Of a stretch of 64,000 nucleotides of DNA, positions 57,318-64,000 are shown piece after piece. The notes under the pieces are model-generated. The model did no database searches, was not told the origin of the DNA, and saw only the letters and a program-made list of their open reading frames with translations. The DNA is from JAJDIA01 sp031555735. GTDB taxonomy: Bacteria > Bacteroidota > Bacteroidia > Bacteroidales > Tannerellaceae. Position numbers and translations under genes: made by a program. The DNA lies in the NCBI GenBank assembly GCA_031555735.1, contig JAVBUE010000033.1:1-64000 (forward strand). Direction: 5' to 3'. The stretch's first letter is position 1. Every line of letters starts with the position of its first letter.

Positions 57318-57689
57318 TTACTTTTTTAGCAGGGTGATCTGTTCGACCAACGCCCGGAGTTCTTCCACGGAGATCTTTTCTTCTTCCACGAGTGTGCTGA
57401 CTACGCGGGTATAGGAGCTGTCGAAGTATTTGTGTACGAGCGTATGCAGCGATTTCTCCCGGTAGGCTTCCTGACTGACAGAGGCGTAGTATTGATAGGT
57501 ATTGCCATAGACCTTGTATCCGATATAGCCTTTTTCCTCCAGCACGCGGACGATGGTGGACAGTGTATTGTAGTGGGGTCTGGGCTCCGGTTGAAGCTCC
57601 AGCAGTTCTTTGATGAACAACGGGCCGTTTTCCCAGAAACAGGAAAGGATCTCTTCTTCTTTGGGGGTTAACTTCTTCATTTCCGACAT
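57318..57689 (-). CDS. BlaI/MecI-family repressor
   Basis: A 123-residue winged-helix repressor (MSEMKKLTPKEEEILSCFWE start). The helix-turn-helix (about 25-75, with YNTLSTIVRVLEEKGYIGYK) and the C-terminal dimerisation helices (about 85-120) fill the protein. ATG 57689 is preferred over the in-frame ATG at 57710, which overlaps the -7 box; ATG 57680 is another option. It represses the repressor-protease operon in characterised systems and is cleaved by the M56 partner. Confidence 0.92.
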   Translation of the reverse strand: MSEMKKLTPKEEEILSCFWENGPLFIKELLELQPEPRPHYNTLSTIVRVLEEKGYIGYKVYGNTYQYYASVSQEAYREKSLHTLVHKYFDSSYTRVVSTLVEEEKISVEELRALVEQITLLKK

Positions 57690-57707
57690 GTATCTAATGT
57701 GACTCCA

Positions 57708-57738
57708 CAAACATAACTATAAATATTGATAAAACAAC
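57708..57738 (-). promoter_or_regulatory. Promoter candidate of the BlaI-M56 operon
   Basis: On the minus strand TATGTTTG (57708-57715) matches the -7 box, with GTTG (57735-57738) 19 bp upstream as a three-of-four -33 box. ACAT-N7-ATGT at 57686-57700 resembles BlaI-type half-sites and overlaps the start codon. Confidence 0.5.
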
Positions 57739-57932
57739 TACGGTTAATAGTTAAATCCGGACAATTAGCAATTATTCACATATTGTGTCTTTTTTTTCTT
57801 GCCGATCATGTCTTTTGGGCCACACTTAAGGTAACCGGGAATATCCGGTTCCGCCTATTCTCCGGCAAGTAACAGGTAGAACTATCGTCAACATTAGGAT
57901 GATCTGTTACAGGCATTCGTATGATCTCTTTG

Positions 57933-58060
57933 TTCCACAGCCGTGAACTCTTCTCTTCACAGCTGTGAAGTTTTCTTTTCACAGCCGTGAAGTTTTCTTT
58001 TCACGGCTGTGGAAAGAAGAGATCACAGCTGTGGAGAGAAGGCACCACAGTCGTGGGATG
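57933..58060. repeat. 22-bp-period palindromic array C
   Basis: Six copies of a palindrome CACAGCYGTG (extended to TTCACAGCYGTGAA in the best copies) start at 57936, 57958, 57980, 58002, 58024 and 58046, exactly 22 bp apart. Spacers in the left half are pyrimidine-rich (TTTTCTTTT) and in the right half purine-rich (AAAGAAGAG), so the array is one large imperfect inverted repeat centred near 57996. The palindrome differs in sequence from arrays A and B. Confidence 0.95.
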
Positions 58061-58246
58061 ATCCGTCCAGTGATGTGGAGCGATAAAAGCCTCCTAATCG
58101 CGACACTACTTCTTCCTATTGTTGACTATAGAAGATGCGGATGTTGGCAATAGAAGATACCGTTGACGTGCTATGAGGAAGGGATGCGAAATTGCCGGGA
58201 CGCTTAAAAAAAAGCGCCTTTGTTGCCCATGCTATCAATATTATTC

Positions 58247-58254
58247 TATCTTTG
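58247..58254 (+). promoter_or_regulatory. -7 box of the propeller lipoprotein gene
   Basis: TATCTTTG matches TAnnTTTG, 30 bp before ATG 58284. TTTG at 58219 is 24 bp upstream, slightly beyond the usual spacing. Confidence 0.5.
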
Positions 58255-58283
58255 CAGGAAGACTACCTGTTGAATCGATACCA

Positions 58284-59561
58284 ATGTATATGAAAGTGAG
58301 ATTATTAACCCCGGTACTAATGCTATTGCTGTTCGGATGTAAAACCGAACCGCAGGTGGAAACAGACCCCCTTGTCGTGCTCGATGTGACGCAGGCTTAT
58401 CCGGAAAAAGCCATCCTGTTGTCGGACATTGCCGATATTACCTACCTCCGCCTGAGTGATACGGATGAAGAATACCAGTTCGCCGGTGAACCCGTTTGTG
58501 TGACCGAACATTCGATCATCTGTGTCGATCCCGAATACAATGAAGTGCTGTTCTTCTCGAAAGACGGCCGCCCGCGGTCGAAGTTCGAATGGAAACGCTG
58601 GTTGCGTGGCGACAACCCTTACCTGATGGTGGTGGCCGCCTGTTACGATGAGGCGAAAGATGAACTGTTCGCGTTGGTGAACAACCGGATCGAGGTGCTG
58701 AGCGCTACCGGTACCCACAAGCGTACCCTTCCGCTCCCTGCCGGGACGGAGATATCCGAGATGCTCCTGTCGGGCGACGATGCCCTGCTGCTTTATGATA
58801 ACGCCGTGCAGATGCGGCGCGTATCGGCCATGTTCGACCGGATGGAAGGCCTCTCCGGACAAACGAAGAAGCCGGAAGAAGATAACGGTAAGCTCTTCCT
58901 CTGCCTGTCGCGGGAAGACGGCCGCCTGCTGGAGGAGGTAACCCTGCCGCACGACCATGATGTGGACCTGACCCAGGAACTCGAGATCGACGGGGAACCG
59001 ACGGGTGCCGTCATCACCGGACGGATCGACCACATGGTGCAGTTGCCGGACGGTATCCTGCTGCACGATGCGGAAACGGATACCCTGTACCGGTGTGACA
59101 GTACCCGGATGCTAATCCCCGTTATGGTACAGACTCCCTCCATGACGTCCCTGGAACCGCTGGTATATATTAACTCTTTCCTGGGAACGGCGCACTACCA
59201 GTTTATCGAACTGATCACCGTCAGGCTCGAAAACGGCCGCTATCCCGCCGCATCGCTGGTGCGCAATAAGGAAGACGGGACCATCTCTACCCAGCGGATC
59301 ATCTTCGACGATTACAAAACCAAGCCGCTGGCGATCACGCCCCGGATGATCACCCGCACGCAGAACGCCGGAGAAGCCTTCTTCATACTCACCGCCGAAG
59401 AGATACGCAAAGCGTTGTCCGCCAATGAGCTGACAGGCCCCCTGCAAACCCTGGCCGCTGCTGTTCCCAAGAACAGCATCAATCCTGTGTATGTACTGCT
59501 GAAATTCAAAAACGCCGGTAGCCAGTCGCCCCACCACTACCAGTTACATCCGGATAAATAG
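58284..59561 (+). CDS. Six-bladed beta-propeller lipoprotein
   Basis: A 425-residue exported lipoprotein. Start MYMKVRLL (ATG 58284; ATG 58290 also possible) gives a short lipoprotein signal with lipobox LLLFGC. The body has repeated Asp-rich strands and turns (DIADITYLRLSDTDEEYQF, VDPEYNEVLFFSKDGRP) like the 6-bladed beta-propeller lipoproteins common in Bacteroidales (DUF4934/DUF4221 group). Its role is unknown. Single-gene unit, convergent with the Dcu remnant 17 bp away. It is divergent from blaI across array C. Confidence 0.78.
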   Translation: MYMKVRLLTPVLMLLLFGCKTEPQVETDPLVVLDVTQAYPEKAILLSDIADITYLRLSDTDEEYQFAGEPVCVTEHSIICVDPEYNEVLFFSKDGRPRSKFEWKRWLRGDNPYLMVVAACYDEAKDELFALVNNRIEVLSATGTHKRTLPLPAGTEISEMLLSGDDALLLYDNAVQMRRVSAMFDRMEGLSGQTKKPEEDNGKLFLCLSREDGRLLEEVTLPHDHDVDLTQELEIDGEPTGAVITGRIDHMVQLPDGILLHDAETDTLYRCDSTRMLIPVMVQTPSMTSLEPLVYINSFLGTAHYQFIELITVRLENGRYPAASLVRNKEDGTISTQRIIFDDYKTKPLAITPRMITRTQNAGEAFFILTAEEIRKALSANELTGPLQTLAAAVPKNSINPVYVLLKFKNAGSQSPHHYQLHPDK

Positions 59562-59877
59562 CAGGCCGAGGGCGATGGATACCGCCGTGGCAATGAGGCC
59601 GGGTATCATAAAGGAGTGGTTGAGGACGTAACGGCCGATGCCCAGGGGACGCTCCGGACGTATCTTCGTCTCCGTCGCCACTTCGGCGATGACCGGCAGG
59701 ACGGAATAGGCCACATGTCCGGTGCCTGCTACCAACGTAAACAGGTAGGTGACAAGGGGACTGAGGAGGGTGACGTGTTGCGGATGACGGCGCAGGAGGC
59801 GTTCCGCCCAGCCCGATCCCACCGAGGCGGGCGCCGGTGATGATGGCGGTGAGTACGATGGCTAATTGCAGCAGCAT
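59544..59877 (-). pseudogene. Dcu-type C4-dicarboxylate transporter remnant
   Basis: Three pieces of an anaerobic C4-dicarboxylate transporter (DcuA/DcuB family, about 435 residues when whole) remain. 59877-59806 encodes the N-terminus (MLLQLAIVLTAIITGARLGG). A deletion with frame change joins this to a middle piece (AERLLRRHPQHVTLLSP, AGTGHVAYSVLPVIAEVATE, IRPERPLGI). A second, in-frame deletion joins that to the C-terminus (GRYVLNHSFMIPG, ending FIRM). Roughly three quarters of the gene is gone. Its -7 box (59913-59920) survives. Confidence 0.85.
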
Positions 59878-59912
59878 AATGGGTTTGTCGCGTTGTTCAT
59901 CGGAAGCCGTTG

Positions 59913-59920
59913 CAAATGTA
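59913..59920 (-). promoter_or_regulatory. -7 box of the Dcu remnant
   Basis: CAAATGTA reads TACATTTG on the minus strand and lies about 36 bp before the remnant's ATG, as expected for the original transporter promoter. Confidence 0.45.
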
Positions 59921-59972
59921 GCTATTTTTATTTTTTAGCGGCCGGCTTTCGGCGTAATCAAATTATAATAAG

Positions 59973-59980
59973 TAAATTTG
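59973..59980 (+). promoter_or_regulatory. -7 box of the DUF4290-murA-dxr operon
   Basis: TAAATTTG matches TAnnTTTG, 23 bp before ATG 60003. TTTC at 59947 is 22 bp upstream, a weak -33 candidate. Confidence 0.5.
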
Positions 59981-60002
59981 CCAGCTAAACATTTATTATA
60001 GG

Positions 60003-60629
60003 ATGAAATACAATACGGAAGAAAAACGACTGGCACTCCCGGAATACGGACGCAACATCCAGAATATGGTGGACCACTGCCTGACGATTGAAGATCGGGC
60101 GGAACGGAAGCGTTGCGCGAATACCATTATCAATATTATGGGCAATATGTTCCCCCACTTGCGGGATGTGAACGACTTCAAACACATCCTCTGGGACCAC
60201 CTCGCCATTATGGCGGATTTCAAGCTGGACATCGACTATCCGTATGAGATCGTGAAGAAAGAAGACCTCCACTCGCGCCCGCCGCGGATCCCGTACAGCA
60301 GCCAACGGATGCGCTTCCGCCATTATGGACGGATGATGGAACTGATGGTTCATAAGGCCAGCGTGATGGAAGCGGGCAAGGAAAAGGAAGTGCTGGTGAA
60401 GATGCTGGCCAACCACATGAAGAAGTCGTACCTGACGTGGAACAAAGACTCCGTGGACGACCGCAAGATATTCAAAGACCTCGACGATTTGTCGGAAGGA
60501 CGGCTCGTCCTGGATGAAGAACAGCTGAAGCTGACCGAAAGCCGGGAGATCCTGGCGCGTAACGCCGCCGCACCAAGCCAGGGCGGCAGTACAAACAATA
60601 AGAAAAACCATCAACGCAAGAACCGATGA
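60003..60629 (+). CDS. DUF4290 family protein
   Basis: A 208-residue soluble protein of the Bacteroidota DUF4290 family, with the typical LPEYGRNIQNMVDHCLTIEDR start, HLRDVNDFKHILWDHL block and a basic tail (NNKKNHQRKNR). The role is unknown. It overlaps murA by 4 bp, so the two are translationally coupled; this conserved linkage hints at an envelope or growth role. Likely first gene of the operon. Confidence 0.9.
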   Translation: MKYNTEEKRLALPEYGRNIQNMVDHCLTIEDRAERKRCANTIINIMGNMFPHLRDVNDFKHILWDHLAIMADFKLDIDYPYEIVKKEDLHSRPPRIPYSSQRMRFRHYGRMMELMVHKASVMEAGKEKEVLVKMLANHMKKSYLTWNKDSVDDRKIFKDLDDLSEGRLVLDEEQLKLTESREILARNAAAPSQGGSTNNKKNHQRKNR

Positions 60630-61930
60630 GCTCGTTTGTGATCGAAGGGGGTTGCCGGATGTCGGGTGAGATCGTCCCCCAGGGCGCCAAGAACGAAGCC
60701 CTGGAAGTGATCTGCGCCGTCCTGCTGTCGGCGGAGAAAGTGACGATCCACAATATCCCTGATATCCTGGATGTGAACAACCTGATCCAACTGCTGCGTA
60801 ATATGCGGGTGAAGGTGGAACATATCTCGGCGGATACCTATACGTTCCAGGCGGATGATATCGATCTGGAGTATCTGCGTACGGATGAGTTCCTGCGCCA
60901 GAGTGCTTCGCTCCGTGGATCGGTGATGATCGTCGGCCCGCTTACCGCCCGTTTCGGACAGGCTTTGATCCCGAAGCCGGGGGGCGACAAGATCGGACGC
61001 CGCCGGCTGGATACCCATTTCACCGGCATACAGAAACTGGGCGCCTGCTTCACGTATGACGAGGATCGGCAGGTGTACGAGGTGAAAGCCGGCCGCCTCA
61101 AGGGGGCGTATATGTTGCTCGATGAGGCGTCGGTGACGGGTACCGCCAATATCCTGATGGCCGCCGTGCTGGCCGAAGGGCGGACTACAATCTACAATGC
61201 GGCCTGCGAACCGTATCTCCAGCAATTATCGGAAATGCTCAACCGGATGGGGGCGCGTATCTCGGGCGTGGGTTCCAACCTGCTTCTCATCGACGGGGTG
61301 GAATCGCTCGGCGGAACGGTGCATACCATCCTGCCGGACATGATCGAGGTGGGTAGCTTTATCGGGATGGCTGCCATGACGGGATCGGATATCACCATCC
61401 GGAATACGGGGTATGACAAACTGGGCATCATCCCGGACGCGTTCAGGCGATTGGGTGTCACCGTGGAACAACGGGGCGACGATATCCATGTCCCTACGCA
61501 CGACTCCTACGAAATAGATACGTTTATCGACGGGTCGATCATGACGATCGCTGATGCGCCCTGGCCGGGACTGACGCCCGACCTGCTGAGTGTGTTCCTG
61601 GTGGTGGCTACGCAGGCGAAAGGCAGCGTGCTGATCCATCAGAAAATGTTTGAGAGCCGTTTGTTCTTTGTCGATAAACTGATCGATATGGGGGCGCAGA
61701 TCATCCTTTGCGACCCGCACCGGGCGACAGTGATCGGACTGGGTAATCGTTTCCGGTTGCGCGGCTCTACCATGGTATCGCCGGATATCCGTGCGGGTAT
61801 CGCCTTGCTGATCGCCGCCATGAGCGCCGAAGGTACGAGCCGAATCCATAATATCGACCAGATCGACCGGGGATATCAGAATATAGACCGGCGCCTCAAT
61901 GCGATCGGCGCACGAATCACCCGGCTATAA
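60626..61930 (+). CDS. murA: UDP-N-acetylglucosamine 1-carboxyvinyltransferase with Asp at the fosfomycin site
   Basis: First committed step of peptidoglycan synthesis: transfers enolpyruvate from PEP to UDP-GlcNAc. 434 residues, normal length. The N-terminal GAKNEALEVICAVLLS and the LTARFGQ segment are standard. In the loop after it the sequence is PGGDKIG: Asp121 (codon at 60986-60988) replaces the Cys that fosfomycin alkylates (Cys115 in E. coli). In enzymes such as that of Mycobacterium tuberculosis the same change gives active but fosfomycin-resistant MurA. Follows DUF4290 and precedes rimM by 7 bp. Confidence 0.96.
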   Translation: MSSFVIEGGCRMSGEIVPQGAKNEALEVICAVLLSAEKVTIHNIPDILDVNNLIQLLRNMRVKVEHISADTYTFQADDIDLEYLRTDEFLRQSASLRGSVMIVGPLTARFGQALIPKPGGDKIGRRRLDTHFTGIQKLGACFTYDEDRQVYEVKAGRLKGAYMLLDEASVTGTANILMAAVLAEGRTTIYNAACEPYLQQLSEMLNRMGARISGVGSNLLLIDGVESLGGTVHTILPDMIEVGSFIGMAAMTGSDITIRNTGYDKLGIIPDAFRRLGVTVEQRGDDIHVPTHDSYEIDTFIDGSIMTIADAPWPGLTPDLLSVFLVVATQAKGSVLIHQKMFESRLFFVDKLIDMGAQIILCDPHRATVIGLGNRFRLRGSTMVSPDIRAGIALLIAAMSAEGTSRIHNIDQIDRGYQNIDRRLNAIGARITRL

Positions 61931-61937
61931 ATACGCT

Positions 61938-62459
61938 ATGATACGGGAAGAGGAGGTATTCAAAATCGGACGTTTTGCCAAACCCCACGGGGTGAAGGGT
62001 GAGTTGTCGCTGGTGACGAACAGCGAGGTGTTCGAGGAAGCGGAAGATCCGTATCTCGTCTGTCCGATGGATGGCATCCTCGTTCCCTTCTTTATCGAAA
62101 GCTACCGCTACAAGAGCGGATCGGTGGTGTTGGTGAAGCTCGAATGTGTGGACTCTGAAGAAGCTGCGCGCGCGTTTACCAACCTCGATGTGTATTATCC
62201 GCTGGATGCGGTGGAGGAAAGCGACCTGGTAGGCGACATGACGTGGGATAGCTTTGTGGGCTACACCGTAAACGACCTTGACGGAAACCTGCTGGGTGCG
62301 ATCACGTCGGTGGACGACAGCACGGTGAATGTGCTCTTCCAGATCGATTACCAGGGAGAGCCGTTGCTGTTCCCGGCCGCGGAAGAGTTGATTGCGTCGG
62401 TCGATCCCGCCGCGAGACAGATTACGGTACATGTGCCCGAAGGCTTACTGGATCTGTAA
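61938..62459 (+). CDS. rimM: Ribosome maturation factor RimM
   Basis: 16S rRNA processing and 30S-assembly factor, 173 residues. The N-terminal RimM barrel (IGRFAKPHGVKGELSL at about 9-24) is followed by a PRC-barrel-like C-terminal domain (about 95-170, with VGYTVNDLDGNLLGAI). ATG 61938 is chosen; the open frame upstream overlaps murA. Confidence 0.95.
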   Translation: MIREEEVFKIGRFAKPHGVKGELSLVTNSEVFEEAEDPYLVCPMDGILVPFFIESYRYKSGSVVLVKLECVDSEEAARAFTNLDVYYPLDAVEESDLVGDMTWDSFVGYTVNDLDGNLLGAITSVDDSTVNVLFQIDYQGEPLLFPAAEELIASVDPAARQITVHVPEGLLDL

Positions 62460-62472
62460 ATGAAAGGTGCTG

Positions 62473-63357
62473 ATGGAAGGAAAAAAGAAACATCCGAAAA
62501 AGAAATCATTCCAGACATTTTGGAGGGATATCCGGTTTAAATACAAGCTTTCACTGTTCAACGAAAAAACACTGGAAGAGGTGTGGACGTTCCGCCTGTC
62601 GGGATTGTCGGCGCTTTCGGTGATCTTGTTGTATGGCTTCGTATTGGTGATGGTTACCTCGCTGATCATCATCAAGACGCCGATACGCAACTACCTGCCC
62701 GGATACCTGCCGGCGGAAGTGCGTGAGCAGATCGTACAAAATACGCTGCGCGCCGACTCGCTGGAACGGATGATCGCTATCCAGTCGCTCTACCTGAACA
62801 ATATCGGTGGTATCCTGACGGGTACGTTGCCGATCGACTCCATCCGGGCAATCGATTCGCTGGCGCAGGCCGACGTGAATTATGAAATTCCCCAGGGTAG
62901 GGAGGAGCAGGACTTCGTCGCCAAATTCGAGGAAGAAGAGAAATACAACCTCTCGGCGATGAGTACGGCGAACAGGCTGGCGTCCGACGGGGTGTTCTTC
63001 TATAAACCGGTGAACGGGATCGTGTCGGCAGCCTATGAATCGGAGAAGCGCCATTATGGCATCGACCTGGTGGCCTCGTCACAGGAGAGCGTGCTGGCTA
63101 CGCTCGACGGCACGGTGGTGTATGCCGGTTTTGATGCCGAATACGGTAATGTGATCCAACTACAGCATAAAAACGGCTTCTTGTCCGTGTATAAGCATAA
63201 TGAACTTTTGTTGAAACAAATCGGCGACCAGGTGGTGACCGGCGAAGCGATCGCTATCCTGGGGAATACCGGTACCCTGTCAACGGGTCCTCACCTGCAT
63301 TTTGAGCTATGGTACAAGGGACAGCCGGTGAACCCGCAGGATTATATCGCATTTTGA
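62473..63357 (+). CDS. M23-family (LytM-like) peptidase, membrane-anchored
   Basis: A 294-residue cell-wall protein. A basic N-terminus (MEGKKKHPKKK) leads to one membrane helix (about 43-68), then a linker and a C-terminal LytM domain (about 175-290). Zinc ligands are visible: His194 and Asp198 (HYGID) and His276 with the neighbouring His274 in GPHLHFEL, so the site looks intact and catalytic. It may cleave peptidoglycan crosslinks or cooperate with divisome/morphology factors. ATG 62473 is favoured over a GTG at 62467. It sits in the murA operon. Confidence 0.9.
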   Translation: MEGKKKHPKKKSFQTFWRDIRFKYKLSLFNEKTLEEVWTFRLSGLSALSVILLYGFVLVMVTSLIIIKTPIRNYLPGYLPAEVREQIVQNTLRADSLERMIAIQSLYLNNIGGILTGTLPIDSIRAIDSLAQADVNYEIPQGREEQDFVAKFEEEEKYNLSAMSTANRLASDGVFFYKPVNGIVSAAYESEKRHYGIDLVASSQESVLATLDGTVVYAGFDAEYGNVIQLQHKNGFLSVYKHNELLLKQIGDQVVTGEAIAILGNTGTLSTGPHLHFELWYKGQPVNPQDYIAF

Positions 63358-63359
63358 GT

Positions 63360-64000
63360 ATGAAGAGACAATTAGCCTTGTTAGGATCGACCGGTTCCAT
63401 CGGGACGCAGGCACTGGAAGTGGTGGAGGCGCATGCCGACTTGTTTGAGGTGTATGCCCTGACGGCCAATAACCAGGTGGACCTGCTGATCAACCAGGCG
63501 CGTACGTTCATGCCGGAAGTGGTGGTGATCGCCAACGAACAGAAATACCCCGAACTGGCGGAAGCGCTGGAAGACCTCCCCATCAAGGTATGGGCGGGGG
63601 AAGAGGCGATCGCCCAGGTGGTGCAGGCCGAACCGATCGATATGGTGCTTACCGCCATGGTGGGCTATTCGGGACTGCGGCCGACGATCTCCGCCATCAA
63701 AGCGGGTAAAGCGATCGCGCTGGCAAATAAGGAGACGCTGGTGGTAGCCGGAGAACTGATCACCTCGCTGGCTGCCGAATATAAAGTGCCCATCCTGCCG
63801 GTGGATTCGGAACATTCGGCCATCTTCCAGTGTTTAAACGGTGAGTGGCAGAACCCGGTGGAGAAAGTGTTGCTCACGGCTTCGGGAGGGCCGTTCCGTA
63901 CGAAATCGCTGGCCGAACTGGCTACGGTGACGAAAGCGCAGGCGCTGAAGCATCCGAACTGGAGCATGGGTGCGAAGGTGACGATCGATTCGGCTTCGAT
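63360..64000 (+). CDS. dxr: 1-deoxy-D-xylulose 5-phosphate reductoisomerase (partial)
   Basis: First committed enzyme of the methylerythritol phosphate isoprenoid pathway, converting DXP to MEP with NADPH. The gene begins at ATG 63360, 2 bp after the M23 peptidase stop, and runs off the window end, so about 213 of some 385 residues are visible. The NADPH motif is GSTGSIG at residues 9-15; the metal-binding Asp149 and Glu151 lie in PVDSEHSA; LANKETLV is also typical. Confidence 0.97.
   Translation, partial: MKRQLALLGSTGSIGTQALEVVEAHADLFEVYALTANNQVDLLINQARTFMPEVVVIANEQKYPELAEALEDLPIKVWAGEEAIAQVVQAEPIDMVLTAMVGYSGLRPTISAIKAGKAIALANKETLVVAGELITSLAAEYKVPILPVDSEHSAIFQCLNGEWQNPVEKVLLTASGGPFRTKSLAELATVTKAQALKHPNWSMGAKVTIDSAS

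Larger units (their letters stand above)
57690..58283. other. 594-bp divergent intergenic region
   Basis: Lies between blaI (minus) and the propeller lipoprotein (plus). It contains the minus-strand -7 box at 57708-57715, the palindromic array at 57933-58060 and the plus-strand -7 box at 58247-58254. The open frame running into the lipoprotein from 58173 is discounted because it precedes the -7 box and lacks a signal peptide. Confidence 0.6.

Noticed and set aside
57933..58060. CRISPR array interpretation of the 22-bp repeats
   Set aside because: Repeats are short palindromes with 4-12 bp low-complexity spacers, not about 30-bp unique spacers, and no cas genes are near.

Overview
This window is a chromosomal segment of a member of the Bacteroidota, most likely order Bacteroidales. 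The evidence is the repeated Bacteroidota-type -7 promoter box (TAnnTTTG), a 1270-residue RpoB, an N-succinylornithine-type carbamoyltransferase, DUF3467 and DUF4290 proteins, a NADH-module-less complex I operon with a fused nuoCD gene, BlaI/M56 pairs and a type V (Mfa/Fim) fimbrial locus. The genus cannot be fixed by eye.

Layout. 1-8.3 kb: rpoB and rpoC behind a perfect terminator/attenuator hairpin and closed by a strong terminator. 8.3-10.8 kb: a secreted endonuclease/exonuclease/phosphatase-fold protein with an AraC regulator, a possible small RNA unit, and a DUF3467 protein. 10.8-17.3 kb: amino-acid biosynthesis on the minus strand (succinylornithine carbamoyltransferase, proA, proB), a small lipoprotein behind a poly-C/(TA)6 tract, and an acyl-CoA synthetase with its XRE-cupin regulator. 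17.8-20.7 kb: proline/glutamate-semialdehyde catabolism on the plus strand. 20.7-28.8 kb: secreted phosphatase-fold protein, beta-helix lipoprotein, dipeptidase PepD, a small membrane protein, an OmpH/Skp-like protein, a carboxyltransferase whose C-terminal biotinyl domain lacks the biotin lysine, and a secreted BSP-family metallopeptidase. 28.8-38.7 kb: nuoA-B-CD-H-I-J-K-L-M-N with no nuoE, F or G. 38.9-42.4 kb: a broken FecR/ECF-sigma remnant, then CreD, DUF2975, winged-helix regulator and membrane protein genes that share a palindromic operator. 42.5-46.0 kb: a secreted GH2 enzyme and a secreted M81/MlrC-like protein. 46.0-54.3 kb: an AT-rich, T/G-skewed gap, an AraC regulator and a four-gene type V fimbrial operon. 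54.3-59.6 kb: DUF418 membrane protein, M56/BlaI pair, beta-propeller lipoprotein. 59.5-64 kb: a collapsed Dcu transporter pseudogene, then DUF4290-murA-rimM-M23 peptidase-dxr (dxr cut by the window end).

The most unusual structure is a set of three intergenic arrays (17.5, 39.4 and 57.9 kb) made of palindromic units repeated at exactly 22 bp, each array lying inside a larger inverted repeat. Two share an 84-bp core (about 87 percent identical by eye) but have unrelated flanks that are nevertheless self-complementary. The third has a different palindrome but the same 22-bp period. They look like helically phased protein-binding arrays or a hairpin element family, and I know of no named system they match. 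Other points of note: MurA carries Asp in place of the fosfomycin-target Cys; two gene remnants show how sigma/anti-sigma and dicarboxylate-transport genes decayed; several regulatory palindromes and promoters are visible.
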